A stretch of 64,000 nt of DNA from Copromyces sp. CBS 386.78 (taxonomy: Eukaryota > Ascomycota > Sordariomycetes > Sordariales > Sordariaceae), in contig MU839135.1 in the NCBI GenBank assembly GCA_030685235.1, positions 186,001 to 250,000 on the forward strand, read 5' to 3'. Under the pieces are notes generated by a model, which made no database searches, was not told the origin of the DNA, and saw nothing but the letters and a program-made list of their open reading frames with translations. Each line of letters starts with the position of its first letter. The stretch's first letter is position 1. Position numbers and translations under genes: made by a program. Of the stretch, positions 34,886-48,190 are shown piece by piece.

Positions 34886-35027
34886 TTGTTCGAGTTTAGC
34901 TCTAGTCAACTACGAGTTTCACGCCGGCGAATATCCCACGACGACTTCGACTCGCTGCCCCGCCTCGAATACGCGTCCCCGGCCGATTCCCTTTTCTTCG
35001 CAAACCCTCCCTCGACACCCCTTCACC

Positions 35028-37704
35028 ATGTATCTCCCTCGGCAGCTCATATCAAAACTCTACCTCCACTTACAGAACACCCGCCATCCGCTGTCGCCGC
35101 CAGTCCTCATCTTGGTCGCTCTCGAAACCGATGCGCTCTGTGCCTGCCGTATCCTCACACAACTTCTCAAGCATGACTATATCCCGCACAAGATTCAGCC
35201 AGTCGCTGGCTACTCCGACCTCGAACGTGCCGGTACCGAGCTCGTTAGTCCCATGATGGAGACCCGCGGTGGTGCTGGAGGAGTCGTTGTATGTTTGGGA
35301 GTTGGTGGTATGGTTGACCTCGGCACAGTTCTGGGACTCGAACCCGAGGGCGAAGAGAACACATTTGGAGGAGTAGAGGTGTGGGTGATCGACTCCCATC
35401 GTCCGTGGAATTTGGGCAACATCTTTGGCGGCTTTCCCCTCGAACCCGAGACAGAAGACGCCAGGACATTCTCTGCACGAACTCCTATTGGTGTCAATGG
35501 CGGCCGAATAGAGCGAGCATACAAACCAGGCAAAGGCGGCATCATCATCATGGATGACGGCGACATCGAAGACGAGCTCTCCAAAGAGCGAGATGCGTAT
35601 CTGGCCCTAGTGGGTATGCCAGATATCGAAGACGACGGCCAAGACCTGGGCGACAGTGATGAAGACGAAAGCGAAAACGAAAAAGATACGGGTGATATAT
35701 CAGTTGGCGCAGGCCGGAAGAGGAAATCATGGGCCGACTCTGACGAGGACGATGATGAAGATGACCGACCAAGACAGCGACGGAGAAGCAACTCGGTAAG
35801 TACATTCCAACTTGTTCGTAGAAATACATATCTCATGCCATACACAGTCCAGTCCAATTCCAGATTCGCCCCGCCGGCCTCAACACCGTGGTCTCATATC
35901 CCTACGCGACGATGCCCTATTTTCCAGTGATGCGCTGGAAGCCCCGCCTGCAGCACAACCACCCAGAGGCCCTTCGGCCAAAACTCTCCGACGAAGATTG
36001 TTGCGACTACGGCGAGAAAACGAAGGAGTCCTGCGCGAATACTACCGGCTTGGTACATCATACTCGGAGCCCATCTCTTCCATGATGTACTCCCTAGCGT
36101 CAGAACTAGGTCGCGAAGACAACGACCTGCTGTGGTTAGCGATCGTTGGAGTCACGTCGATGGAACTATACGGTCGCTCATCTGCCGGTATCGCCGTAGC
36201 AGCTCGCAGGTCAGATGCACGCGTTTCTGGTTGGCTCGGTATGCGTGGCGCGAGGATACGACAGCTTCTGAGAGATGAAGTAAGACGTCTCAACCCACCA
36301 GAGATAGGAAACGGCCGGGTGCTTCCCGAGACGACAGGAGTTATCCCAACAACCGCTCGAAGTCCAGAGGATACCAGTATCAGGCTGTCGCCGGAGCCCA
36401 AGTTCCTGCTTATCAGGCACTGGAGTTTATACGACAGTATGCTTCACTCGCCTTACCTCTTCTCCCGGCTGAAGACGTGGAGTGAGGCCGGGATGAAGAG
36501 ATTACACAAGCTTCTCGCCAAGATGGGCGTTAGTCTGGTGCAGTGCAAGCAGAGTTACGCCCACATGGACATGATGTTGAAGCGCGAGCTTCGCACAAAG
36601 CTCCTAAAGTACGCATCACTCTACAACCTCGACGAACTTGTCCCGACAATAGACACGGACGGCAAAGATCGCGGAGGTGCCAAAGACGGCTGGGGCTTCG
36701 TACGAAGCTGGGGTTGGAGGGCAACCCTGAGTGCGCAAGATGTCGGTGTCGTTGTCGGAGCCCTGTTGGAGGTGGGCAAGAACACCACTAGTGCTGATGA
36801 TCTTCCCGCCGGTCCATCTCAGGATCCTCTCGACGTAGACAACAACCAGAGCCAAAGCGAAGAGTGGATTCCCAGGTTCTGGGAAGCGTATGATGCGCTA
36901 GAGGACATCGAGGCCCTTAAGGCTGGCCTGCCCACGGCGCAGTATCTACACAAGGCCATCTTCACTGCCGGTACCACCATTCTGAAGAAGAAGCAAATAT
37001 CCCATCTGCGCGCATTCCGCATGTGCGTAGTCAAGGACTCGCCTGATGCGACACTCTTCAATCATCCCGGCGCTTTGACCAAATTGGCGCTCTGGATCGG
37101 TGAAGCACTTGCCGAACAGGAGAAGGAAGCTACCGGCGGAAGGCTGGCCCATGGCGGTCGTGGTACACCTCTCGTAGTAGCTAGTCTAGACGACAAGCGC
37201 GGAGTGTACGTCGTCGTCGGTACCGGTGGCGGTGGCGGGCCAGACACCAAGTTCCTCGACCGTGAATCGGCCAAAAAGCGAGCCGAAGAAAAAGAGGCCA
37301 AGGCGAAGGCTAAAGAAGCGCAGAGGAGGGTCAAAGACAAGATCAGAGCTGAAAAGAAGGAGGCCAAGAGAAAGGAGAAGGAAGAAAAGAAGAAAGCCAA
37401 GTCCGACGCCGGCGGCGATGACGACGAGGAAGAGGACAACGAGCAAGATAGTGACGACGACTCGGACCTCTCCGATTCTGACTCGGACGATGATGACGAG
37501 TCGGACGAAGATGAGGACGAGCTCGATCAGGAACTCGAAAGGGGCTACGGCCTCAACAAGTTTGGAACGGCGTTCCAGGACGTGGTGGCGGAGACCAATG
37601 CCAGAGTGCGCATCGACAGCTTCGAACACTGCGTCGTGGAGGTTAAGAAGGAGGACCTCAGCGGTTTCTTGGAAAGTCTCAGCATGAAGGTCGTCATTGG
37701 GTGA
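35028..37704 (+). CDS. cdc45: DNA replication initiation factor CDC45
   Basis: Two exons (35028-35795 and 35848-37704) with a 52-nt intron (GTAAGT donor, CACAG acceptor) give 874 aa. Cdc45 joins MCM2-7 and GINS in the CMG replicative helicase. Its fold is an inactive DHH phosphodiesterase. The N-terminus MYLPRQLISKLYLHLQ, the LVALETDALCACRILTQLL block (about 29-47) and IQPVAGYSDLE are family hallmarks. So are the exon 2 segments LWLAIVGVTSMELYG and MGVSLVQCKQSYAHMDM, and the C-terminal FGTAFQDVVAETNARVRIDSF and HCVVEVKKEDLSGFLE. An acidic linker (about 190-256) precedes the intron. A long Lys/Glu-rich helix-like insert, then an Asp/Glu/Ser stretch (about 730-810), makes it longer than the yeast protein of about 650 aa. 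Confidence 0.94.
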
Positions 37705-40600
37705 AGCAGTGGAAGGAAAAGTTGGTGTTTGCTAATTCAAATGAAGAGAAAACATGGGGCGGCGCCAAAGGGGCTTTGTTTACTTGATCAGGGGGGTGGC
37801 AAGAATATTTTTCCAGAGGGATGGAAGAGTCAGGCCTTGAGAGCTGGCACGGCATGGCATGACATGACATTGAAGCTCGAATGAGGCTCGGATGATTGAG
37901 CAAAGCTATATGCGTACAGTATGCATATATAGTACTGCATACCTATGCTCAAGCAGGCGCAGAAGAAGAAAAAACAGGGAATTATCTACGGCTGTACACA
38001 TACATACGGCATATTCATTTACATAACATGCATTCGGGCTATATACCAGCTTCGGTTATACTTATAAGCACTTTACTTACCTGCTTGTTCATTGGGGATC
38101 TTGTGAATACCGCTTCATTGAACAATGATCGATATCTGATCCCAAACAAAATCTCAAAACTGTGAGCATGGTTGACCTACCCGTGGCAGTGTGAGCTACC
38201 TACCTTCGTCTCGTCATTGCCTCAAGGGCAAAAAATAAAAGGGGTGCCGATCTGCGCGAAGCACGATTCGAACAACCGCTTCTTCTAGGGAGGTAGTTAG
38301 TCCCCCTCCGATGTATGGTTAATAGAGCGAGGCCATGTCAACGGTCATTCACGCCACTTCTATTACCGGATCCATCCGCCCAGGCGAGAATGGCGACACT
38401 CGGGCTTGAAACCTCTGCCAGACAAGGAGCTTGAAGTTACCTCCCTTCATCTCACCCTCTTCCCTCAGTGGCGGTCATACTGAAGCCTCTTGAACCTCAA
38501 CTAGACTCACACACGCACACCATGGCACCAAGCAGGCAACGATGACACTGCCCCCTTTGAGCCGTGTGAGGCTTCAGGGGCACAATGACCAATCACGCTG
38601 AAGTGCCTGAATGAGAATGTGGCTACTACCTTGACCTAAAAACCTCCTCCAAGATCAATGCTCTCATATACCATGTTCTTTGATATATTTTGTGAAGTGT
38701 CCCTCGCCGATGTCTGTCGTTACGTGATATCTCGAGCGGGTGGTTGTAAGACGTAGCGAGTGGGGCAGGACGGTTCCCCCTGGCTCTAACAGGTCTTATC
38801 AGCTCTTCAATCTCCATGCTTCATCCGCCCTTGTACCTGTGACTTTTCTTCAATATGAGAGCAGGACCTTTTTATCCAACAGGAATGCCAGCTTCTGTAT
38901 CTGCTCTCAGCAAAACAACTTGTCATGTTCGTGACCCTATCCAACTGTCAGCCATTTAACAAGTGTTTTAGTGTGTTAGTGGTAAAAGTGGGGCCAAGTC
39001 AACGGTTGTGTGTAAGTCCCTGGTTGCGGTTGGAGCTTTTCTGTTGTCTGGGCTGTTCTGTCAACGATTCTCTCCTCTATATCGATCTTTTCTCGCGCTT
39101 CTCCTCGGGCTTCCGTTTCTTTCAAATCCGGCATGGTTTTAACAGGTTTGGGGAAGAGACAGTTTGAGTGGATTTGTCTGGATCGGTTGCTCATTCAAAA
39201 AAAAAGGTCTTGGCGGACTTTGCACTGCCCCCTTTCCTTACTACGTCAGTCCGACACTATCTTCCAAGTTAGGAAAGTAGCAAAGGAAGGAGCCGAAGTA
39301 TGTAAGTTTTTTCACTGACCGCCGTGGAGCTTCTGTGTGGGAACAGAGGATAACAATGACTTTGAATCTAACAAAGTTTTTCTTTTCCTCTGTCAGTTCT
39401 CGTCAATGTTGTGTAGAGGTATGGATGTTGGTAGTGGTCGACCGATAATGACGGAGTGGGCCATCGACTTCCACTTCTCTTCTGTTGGGCTTCATTGGAG
39501 GGAAGGTTGATTGGGTGTTACAGACAGAGCCTCAAGAAACCGAGGGCAATTGTTTGTCGGTTACACACGGTGCCCAAGACATGAACAGAATACCGCTAAT
39601 TCTCATTGAAATGGGATTTATCTAACACACAAGCAGTTTAGCACATCTGGTGGAGCGCGCACTGGCAGAGGGATCTGCAGCTGAAAAAGCGGGTATAAGT
39701 GGGATTGACGGCCCGGCTATACTATGTTGAGTCTAGTGAGGTGGGGGGGGATAAATCCCATTTGAGTGAGAATTAGCGGTATCAAACGTGTATGGAGCCT
39801 ACGGGTACCCCTCCGGTGCTCACTCCCTTTTGAACAATACATGTAGATACAAAGGTCTTCTCAGAAGTCGCCTTCCCTATGACTTGGAGACCTTCCCTTC
39901 TTGTCATTTGGCCTCCTTGCCTGGCAAATCAGAGCGCAGCAAGTTCTCCAACCAACCTGCCCCTGGCCATGATGGCGCATGCGCTGCCTGCCCCGAACAC
40001 CACGTCCAGAACCCGATCGAATTTGTTCCCTTGGCCTCAGGTCTCGGTGTGGCTCCTGTCCCAGTTATTAACCAACTCCCGCCCGTTGCCCCTCTTTGCA
40101 AATAATATCAACTGGTTGGGGGTGAGGGCCCCACGTAAAGTTGAAACACATGGCTGGAGAATAAGTGGAATGGTTTTTTGGAACAAAGTCCGCATGGAAC
40201 ATGATGTGCATACCTCAAGAATTACGATTGCGTTACCACATCATGGAGGTTTCGGACAGAAATTACCCCATGTGTACTCGGTACATGGCCCGAAACTTGC
40301 AACATCATCGCTACCTGACGTTGAAGGTCCTCCCTCCCCTGCCTACAGGTCAGTCACAGCCTGGCCGCTTTTTATGCTAGGCCCGGCGTCAAATGGGAGT
40401 CGAAGCGAGGCGCCGCACCAAGTGAAACGAGCGGGCGGAATGGGGGGCACCATGGGATGCCTCTATCGACATCCCGGCCAAGGTTCACGTTCGAGCGGTC
40501 GGGTGTTCCTTACCTCCTGGCTAACACATGGTCCCTGCTAGTCACTCTAGTTCCACCTTGAAATAACGGCCAGGGCACTTACAGTGGTTAGCTGCAGTTA
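37705..40600. other. Intergenic region, no gene supported
   Basis: CDC45 3' flank and intergenic DNA. Frames are short and both-stranded, with no domains. A B-box-like GTTCGAATC (minus strand, about 38266-38274) lacks the rest of a tRNA. Confidence 0.45.
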
Positions 40601-41189
40601 GTGCACCCGCTCCACTGCGTTGCGCATCTCGCCAGACTGGCCCCGTCATCACCTCCGATCTCCCGGCATTCGCCCTGCTCTCTCTCGCCTTGCACCCTGA
40701 CACTACGGATACATACTACTACCGGTATACCTCCAGACCTGCCTGTGCCTTTTGCATCCCCATCCCCATTTCTTTTTCTTTTGCCGTTACAACCAACACC
40801 TCGACATCTTTTTCTCCTCCAATCTAGTCTACTTTACTTTTCGGTGCAACGCTAGGGCCACCAAGTAACGCTTACGAGTCTGCCACTCCAACCTTCCTAT
40901 CGACCAACGACAATATCAATCGACCATACCAGGCTGCTTGCTTGCTTCCTATCTATCGCTCGAGCACCGTCTTCCCGTCCATTCACACAGCGTCTCTTGT
41001 ACCTACGACCAAGACAATTACACACGTTATATCCCTGACCTGAGAAGAAAACCCACGGATCGTCAGCGAACCCCTCCTCCCACCTCTCGGCGCCAACCCC
41101 GTACGCGACGCCATCCAGAGCGACCCCTTTCCCTCGAACCGCATCGTGGGACCACCTTGCAAACGACAATAGCACCGAGTCATCCGAAG
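40601..41189 (+). promoter_or_regulatory. Probable promoter/5' leader of ncs-1
   Basis: A pyrimidine-rich + strand (CT/CA-rich from about 40620 to 40830) leads to the ncs-1 ATG. This is the typical composition of fungal 5' UTRs. No specific factor site is claimed. Confidence 0.4.
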
Positions 41190-41283
41190 ATGGGCAAATC
41201 GTGAGTGACCATGTCCCCCGAACTTTCCGCGACTCTTGCCCGATCGACACCCACGGCATCGCCCGGCCGCTTTCTCCGCACCC

Positions 41284-41315
<32 letters not shown>

Positions 41316-42346
41316 ATACGCACCGCATACCTACTTCACAGTTGTGGAGGAGGGACCGTGAACAGCCTCGTCGAAATCCTCCATACTGTCGCCCTTCTCT
41401 GTCTTTCGCATATACACATACCATACCATGCGCTTCTTTAGCAGGAGCCGTTCCTCTGAGCAATCTCCCAAAACCGAAAGCAAGATGAAGAGGCTAACAT
41501 TGACCCCCGCCCGACACAGACAGAGCAAGCTCGAGCGTGATAAGTTGGAGGAGCTGGAAAAGGCCACCCACTTTGACAAGAAGGAGTTGCAGCAATGGTA
41601 TAAGGGTGTGTTGCCTTCTCCCCGTCTCCTTTCTCCTATCGCCGAAGACCGCTTTGAACGCCGCCGTCGCCGTCAACAGTTACACTTCTCCGACCAATAC
41701 GGCGCTGCGGCCCTCATCGCAAGCGCTCGCTATGCGCCCTCGTTACCCGCTACCAGCTCTTTCTCTTGAACAGCCCTCTGACAAAGACATTGATAAAATA
41801 GGCTTCCTCAAGGATTGCCCCTCCGGCATGCTCACCAAGGCCGAGTTCCAGAAGATCTACGCGCAGTTCTTTCCCTTTGGCGACCCATCGTCGTTCGCCG
41901 ACTACGTATTCAACGTGTTCGACACGGACAAGTCCGGCACCATCGACTTCAAGGAGTTTATCTGCGCCTTGAGCGTCACGAGCCGCGGCAAGATGGAGGA
42001 CAAGCTCGACTGGGCCTTCCAGCTCTACGACATTGACGGCGACGGCAAGATCACCTACGACGAGATGCTCAAGATTGTTGAGGCGATCTACAAGATGGTA
42101 TGTTTCTTTCCTTTTAGTAGAACTGGTCAATGTTGAGCATGCCGCTAATAATCTGGTGTCCGACAGGTCGGCTCAATGGTCAAGCTCCCCGAAGACGAAG
42201 ATACCCCCGAGAAGCGCGTCAGCAAGATCTTCCGCATGATGGACAAGGACGAAAACGGCAGCCTCGACATGAAGGAATTCAAGGAGGGCAGCCAGCGTGA
42301 CGAGACAATCGTATCCGCCCTCTCCTTGTACGATGGTCTCGTTTAA
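41190..42346 (+). CDS. ncs-1: Neuronal calcium sensor 1 (NCS-1/frequenin)
   Basis: Four exons (41190-41200, 41520-41605, 41802-42097, 42167-42346) join in frame to 190 aa, exactly the family length. Exon 1 codes only for MGKS, an N-myristoylation signal, with the Ser codon split by the intron. The first EF hand is degenerate ([12 protein letters not shown]), as in all NCS-1. Hands 2-4 keep calcium ligands: [24 protein letters not shown] and [15 protein letters not shown]-1 binds calcium, switches its myristoyl group and activates phosphatidylinositol 4-kinase; in Neurospora it affects calcium tolerance and UV survival. Introns are 319, 196 and 69 nt with clear branch sites (GGCTAAC, CTCTGAC, CGCTAAT). 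The first intron contains a (CAT)10 repeat. Confidence 0.97.
41284..41313 (+). repeat. (CAT)10 microsatellite in ncs-1 intron 1
   Basis: Ten CAT units inside the first intron. Length variation would not alter the protein. Confidence 0.9.
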
Positions 42347-44612
42347 GCCCTTTTCCTTTAAAGTTCATCGCATATCATTTGAATTGTTTCTTTGCAGCAA
42401 AGGGAATGGCGCGCAACGGTTCTGGTGAAGCAAATCCTATGACATTAGGAAGAGGAGGAGCAAGGTTTGATGTATGTTGCGGCCTACCGTAGCAGGGTTT
42501 GCCGACTTTGGTCCCGAAACAAGAGCTTGGAGTTTAAAAGGGGTGGAAAAGAAGAAGTCACTTTCGTTCTGAAAGCAAGATATCCCAGGGAAACGCGGTT
42601 GGGCTAGTCGTGAGGATGGGGAATTGTTGCGAGGAAGAGACAAGAGAGAAAGAGTTCAAGCCATCTCGGCTCGGCCCGGTTCGATAAGAGTGTGCGCGCA
42701 AACATCGATCGGATAAGATAACAAGACAGCCAGCCAGCCAGCCAGCCAGCCCATCTTTGCTGGGGTGTCTTACCTGTGGTCGAGCCTGAGCCCCGCCGCA
42801 TTCGGCCCAGTGCCTAGATGTCGACTGGGATTGCCGTGGTCTTTGGGGCTGTGCTGTTCTTGGCTTTGAGTTTTTAAGGAGGAGATGCCAGATCTGGTGA
42901 TCACGTCGGATAGAAGGAGGGAACCAAGAGCAGAGGGGAGGAGATGATAGCACACAAGGCGACGAGGAGAGGAGGACAGTGAATAGGTAGGGAACAGTGA
43001 GAAGAAGGAAGTCGTGATGAACGGCGTTTACCCGGTATCGGTATGGATGGACACACTACTACGGTTTTGGTCAACAACAACCATGACCTATAGACCTAGA
43101 GGCAAACCTCCTATTGCGTCGTGTGTTACTAGTATACTTTTAGGCTTGGTATTTTTTCTTTGAGAGAGTTTAGCAAATTTTTCATTATTTCATCTGTTCA
43201 AGTTCCGTCTCGGTAAGACCGATATGGTGACTATTCTAGACTAGTATCCTATGTCTCTCTGTGCCCTCTCAAGACCAGGCACGCCCGCCCGAAGCCCATC
43301 GCCAAATTCGACAAAGGTTGAAAGGTCAGACACACAAACAACTGGGATTTAATAGGTATATGCAGAGTAGGTAGGAGTGTAGTGTATATATAGCACACTT
43401 GTTTGGAGATACTACATACCTCTGCTGTCCCTTCGTCTCATTCAGTTTTCATCTTCAAGAGGGCATGGCATGCACGTAATTGGGCCGATCATACCCCAGT
43501 ACGTGTTCCAAGAAATGACATCATCGTCATCATCATCATCATAGTGCTCAGCCACGGGAGATCAACATACTCCGAGGTAAGCTAGTGAGTGAGTGAGTGT
43601 ACTGTACTTTATCAGACTTACATGCACTACAGTATCGGTGTGAGCGGTTCTCCCCTATCCCCAAGGTTCCCTCCCCTGTCGTTAGATAGATAGATATAGT
43701 GTACTTACTGTGCAGTGTATGTATGCGATGATGAATCTCCATCAATCCATCAATGGTCGTTGTTGTAGGTATCTTCCAGGTTCCCGTCGTTTGGCTCGAA
43801 ATCCGCCTTTGATATTGAGTCATTACAGCCCATCTCCATTTCTTCGGGCTGCACCACAATAGCACGTAAAAAAAAACAAAAAAAATGAAAAAATAAAATA
43901 AAAAAAAGCATTGAAGATAATGGAAACTGACGCTTCCGTCCTTGGAAGTGGTGGCGATGCGAAGGTCACATTTAAGAACTCAGTATAAAAAGAGGTTATA
44001 ATATCATTGCTACATAGCAACGTGGACCACGGTGGTATCGTCACCATTCGCCAGACGCATTCCTCACGTTGGCAAAGTCAAGTGTCCTTGAATGCACGAC
44101 AGCGAGTGGAGAGAAGAGTAGAGAATTAATGGAAGGTTGACCACGGACAATGAAATCTTAAGCAAGTAAACACAGCGCAGCCAGCCTCAAGTAACTCCCG
44201 GTGAAAAATCATCGCAACGCAAACCGATGAAGCAGACCCAAGAGCAGCGTGGCAAATGTCAGATGCCAGCAACATTCAAACAAAAGCCTCGCAAGCAAAG
44301 ATCCCAGTAGCATTAGAGAGGTATAGAGGTAGAGTAGATGGCATAAATATCCTAACGCATTTTTTCGTCGCTTATATAGCTGGAAGAGAGTAGAGAACCC
44401 ATGAAGACATAAACCCCTCGTGACATAACTAACGTAATAAAAGCTAGCTTCAGAAAAAAAAAAGAGAACAAAAAAGCTAGGAGTGGTATAATGGAAAGAT
44501 GATTCGCGCCCCGAGACACATGGAGACCTAGACATAGACAGACAGACATTTTAAAAACCAAACAACCAGAGTATTATCACACACACAAGAAGTGACAGGT
44601 AGGCTAGACAGC
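42347..44612. other. Convergent intergenic region of ncs-1 and the acyl-CoA synthetase
   Basis: The 3' flanks of two convergent genes. It contains an (AGCC) tandem repeat (42728-42750), a (CAT) tract (43519-43542) and A-rich runs near 43866-43910. No gene is supported. Confidence 0.5.
42728..42750 (+). repeat. (AGCC)n microsatellite
   Basis: About six AGCC units in a row, intergenic. Confidence 0.85.
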
Positions 44613-46856
44613 CTACTCCTTGGGGCCATAAGCCTCGTCAACCTCCTTCTTGTACTTGTTGAGGATACCCTTGCGGTTGAGCTTCTGGGCGGCCGTTACG
44701 AGACCCTGCGAGGATTTTAGTTAGTGATAAGGTCGAGAGAGAAACATATGCTGCAGGTGGGGAACTCACGTTCTGGGGGTTCCACTCCTCATCCGACACA
44801 ACGACACCCTCGATAATCTCAATACCAGAAAGACCACCGGCGCGACCGGCGTTCTGGAGCTCCTTGAGGACAGCAGCCTGGAGCTTCTTGTTGTGTACGA
44901 GCTCCTCCAAGCTGTCACCCTTGACACCGATCGAAGAGGCGAGCTTCTTGAGGGCGGGTTCCGCGGGGACGATGATGGCGATGGGCTTGGAACGGTCCTG
45001 GTCGGCGTAGACGCAGATGTTGGCGACGACGGCGGCGGAGCGGTAGATGGACTCGAGCTTCTCGAGAGCAATGTACTCGCCGTTGAGGGTCTTGACGAGG
45101 TTCTTCTTGCGGTCGATAATCTTGAGATGGCCGTTCTGGTCCCACTCGCCGATATCGCCGGTCTTGAACCAGCCGTCCTCGGTCAGGGCGGCGGCGGTCT
45201 CCTCGGGGTTCTCGTAGTACTCGGAGAGCACAGAGGGGCCACGGAGCCAGATCTCACCCTGGGGGTTGGGCTTGTTGGTCGCCAAGTAGCCGGCATCGGG
45301 GAAGTCGACAAGCTTGGCCTCGACCGAAGCGGGCATGGCGCCGATGGACTCGGCAGTCCACTCGTTAGGGTTCTGGAGGCAGCCCATAGCGGTCGTCTCG
45401 GTAAGACCATAGCCGATGATCATGGGGCAGATGGCCATGGAGATGAACTTCTGGGTATCCTTGGCGACGGGGCCACCACCGTTCAAGCAGAGCTTCATGC
45501 GACCACCGGTAGCATCCTTGATCTTCTTGAACACGATAGCGTCCAAAAGGCCGCTTCCTGGCAGACCGAGGCCCATGAGCTTCTCCTTAAGAGCAAGGGC
45601 ACCCCAGAAGAGGTTGCGCAGGAGAGGGCTTCCAGCGTTGACCTTGGCGAGAATGCCCTTCTTGACGGTCTCCCAGACGGCAGGGACACCAACCAGAACG
45701 CTGGGGGTGAACTCGCGGATATCGCCGAGGCAGTTGCGGACGGAGGTGTCGGAGAGGGTCTTGGGGTTACCGTAACCCATGGTCGAACCCCAGTAGAGGC
45801 AAGCGTTCTCGAAAACGAACTCGAGAATGTGAGCGAGGGGAAGGTAGGCCAGGAGGCGGTCACCGGGGCCAATGAAGGGCTGGACGACAGGGTTGACACC
45901 AGCGACTGAAATCAGGACGTTAGTAGCAATTCACGGACAAAAGTAAAGCTTTGCGACAACATACTGGCAGCGACGACGTTGCTGTGCTTCAGGGGCACAC
46001 CCTTGGGAGTACCAGTAGAGCCAGAGGTGTACATGATGCAGCAGAGATCCTCAGGGGCGGGCGCGACGGGCGCGACGGGGTTCTGCTTGCCGAGCTGGAC
46101 AAGCTCGTCGAAGCTCAAAACAGTAACACCGCGCTCGGTCCTGAGCTGCTCAATATGGGCATCCTTGGCCTTGTTCTGGTTGTTCCAAATAACGTGCGTG
46201 ATGTCCTTGGCATGCTCAAGAACGCCGTTGAGGGTAGGAAGGAGATGGGGGTCGAGGAAGATGGCCTTGGCCTTGGTAGCGACCATGGAGTACTTGAGAC
46301 CCTCGGCGCCGAGAGTGTCGTAGGCAGTCACAATGGGCATGGACTGGGTGGCAGCACCATGAGACATGGCGAGCCAGTTCTGGCTGGTCGCGGCGAAGAT
46401 GTGGACACGGTCGCCCTGGTTGAGGCCAATGGCGCGCAGACCGGCGCCAACGTCGAGGGTGCGCTGCTCATACTCGTTGAAGGTGATGAACTCGTAGTGG
46501 CCGAGCTCGAAGTAGGTCCAGTTCTTGTCCACCTCGCGCTCCTCACCATCCACCATCTTCTTGACCTTCTTGGTCTCGACATGGGTGTTTACGAGCTTGC
46601 GGGAGCCCATGCACTGGGAGTCGCCATGTGCGAGGGCAGCCCACTTGACGAGCTTGTAAACGGTATCGATCTCCTCACCGATGGTCTCCTTCTCGCCCCA
46701 TCGCCTGTTTGGGGGTCTGGCGTGGAGGCCGTTGATGGACAGGGGAGTGCGGCGGACAGGAGTCTCTCCTTGGACGGGTGTCTGGCCGGGGACATCGAGA
46801 GAGTATGGGGGCCTGGAGACCAGCTTGGGAACCGGCGTCAACGTCGGGGTGACCAT
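44613..46856 (-). CDS. Long-chain fatty acid CoA ligase (acyl-CoA synthetase, Faa1/Faa4-like)
   Basis: Three exons (45965-46856, 44770-45905, 44613-44705) give 706 aa. The enzyme activates long-chain fatty acids with ATP to acyl-AMP and then acyl-CoA for lipid synthesis, beta-oxidation and protein acylation. The ATP/AMP signature YTSGSTGTPKG lies at residues 276-286. Exon 2 carries IIGYGLTETTAMG and GEIWLRGPSVLSEYYE. The fatty-acid-binding/AMP motif there is DGWFKTGDIGEWDQNGHLKI, followed by DRKKNLVKTLNGEYIALEKL. Exon 3 supplies the conserved C-terminus LNRKGILNKYKKEVDEAYG. Joints VAA-IAGVNP and NPQN-GLVTAAQ keep frame; introns are 59 and 64 nt with GTATGT and GTGAGT donors. No N-terminal transmembrane anchor is obvious. 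It is convergent with ncs-1, and its upstream side faces the AT-rich block. Confidence 0.95.
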
Positions 46857-48190
46857 GATGGGCGATTATTAGGAGTTAGGTAGGTAGAGCTCGAGAGCGC
46901 GTTTTTCTTTGTTGCTTGGGAGAGGAGGGCCGCTTTATCGAGAAATGGGGGAGGAGATGCAGGGAGCTGTTGCCGAGGCCGCAGTCGCGCTAACCTAGTG
47001 TCGGTTGCGGGAATTGTGTAGGTAGGGTGTTTGGATGGATGTGGATGTCGTGTCGTCGTCTCGAATTAACAAGGCAATGTAAGAGGGCGTTGGTTGGTGG
47101 TTTGGATATGGATAGGATAGGGAGGAGTGGGAAAGCGAGGAAGAGGTGGAGGTTGGATAGCAACGGAAGGGAAAAGGAGTTTCTTTTCTGTCTCTCGCTC
47201 TTCCTTGACGGCAGCGGACGGGACGATGGACACACTGGATGCGCTCAGTTGGGGTTGGGATGGGTGCATTTTCATTTTGGGGAATGGACTGGCAGAGGGG
47301 CCCATTGGACCACCACCTGCACCAAGAGCCCACCTTGAAACCACTTAGCTGCACATAGGTATTTTGCCAGTCGGTCTGAGCGCAGTCGTTAATTGTAACC
47401 AGTGTGAGCACAGTTTATATCGAGTACGACGTGTCAAAAGTCGACCGTTATGTAGATAGACCGTTGTTCAATTAAACCGTAAATACTATAAACAGTCGCC
47501 GAATTGCCAGTCTGCTTACACGCATAAAGGGTCTATTCACAGTCCCATAATCGTTTGCCAATTGGCAGCCGTGTATGTACAGACTACATTTCTAAACCGC
47601 TAAAATTCGAGACGTCATCTATATTGACAGTGTGATTACGGTTTTTATGATTAATTAGCTGTATGGCTACCGGTCGAGAAAATTAAGACGTTTAGGAAGG
47701 GTTTGGCAACGGTCTGGAAATGTAAGGGGTTTGGGGATTGTCTATACGTTAAACGGGCAGGTGCGAAAGATATTTGGGGGAAGGAGGCGTCTGGTGTTCT
47801 TTCCTAAAATTGAATGTATTAGAAGTCCGTTTGGTTGTGCCTTATGTCAAAATTTTTAAATCGCGATGCTATATTATAAATGAAATCTTTTCGTGATTTT
47901 ACTTCTGTAGTTAATCGAAGACTATTGCGCCGTGTCCCTGTCTTTTTTGTATGTCGTTGTCGATGTGGTAATGCCTTTAGCAAACCCTTAAATCCTATTA
48001 GTCTGTGTACGATTAAAGTAATTAATTTAGTTGTTGTGTGTAGAATTAACGAACGCTAGCCCTCGCTCTCCCTTCCTATATATATATAGTATCGATGTTG
48101 TACAGTAGTAATAAATACTAATATATAATTCTTAATATTACTATTACCGTTAGTAAACTAGCTAGAAAAGATAAGAAGATATTATATTAA
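46857..48190. other. Upstream flank of the acyl-CoA synthetase and transition to AT-rich DNA
   Basis: To about 47400 the composition is that of the gene-bearing DNA. From about 47450 it becomes progressively AT-rich and G/C-poor, and from about 48050 it is dominated by TATA/TAAT words. No gene is seen. This is the apparent euchromatin-heterochromatin boundary. Confidence 0.55.

Noticed and set aside
38255..38330. Possible tRNA on the minus strand (GTTCGAATC B box)
   Set aside because: No A box at the right distance, and neither T stem nor acceptor stem pairs.
39879..40541. 220-codon + strand frame between CDC45 and ncs-1
   Set aside because: No domain, many overlapping alternatives, and no splice or start context; treated as chance.
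44893..46883. Two long + strand frames (338 and 310 codons) opposite the acyl-CoA synthetase
   Set aside because: They arise from strong codon bias of the real minus-strand gene; Gly/Val/Leu/Asp-rich with no domain.
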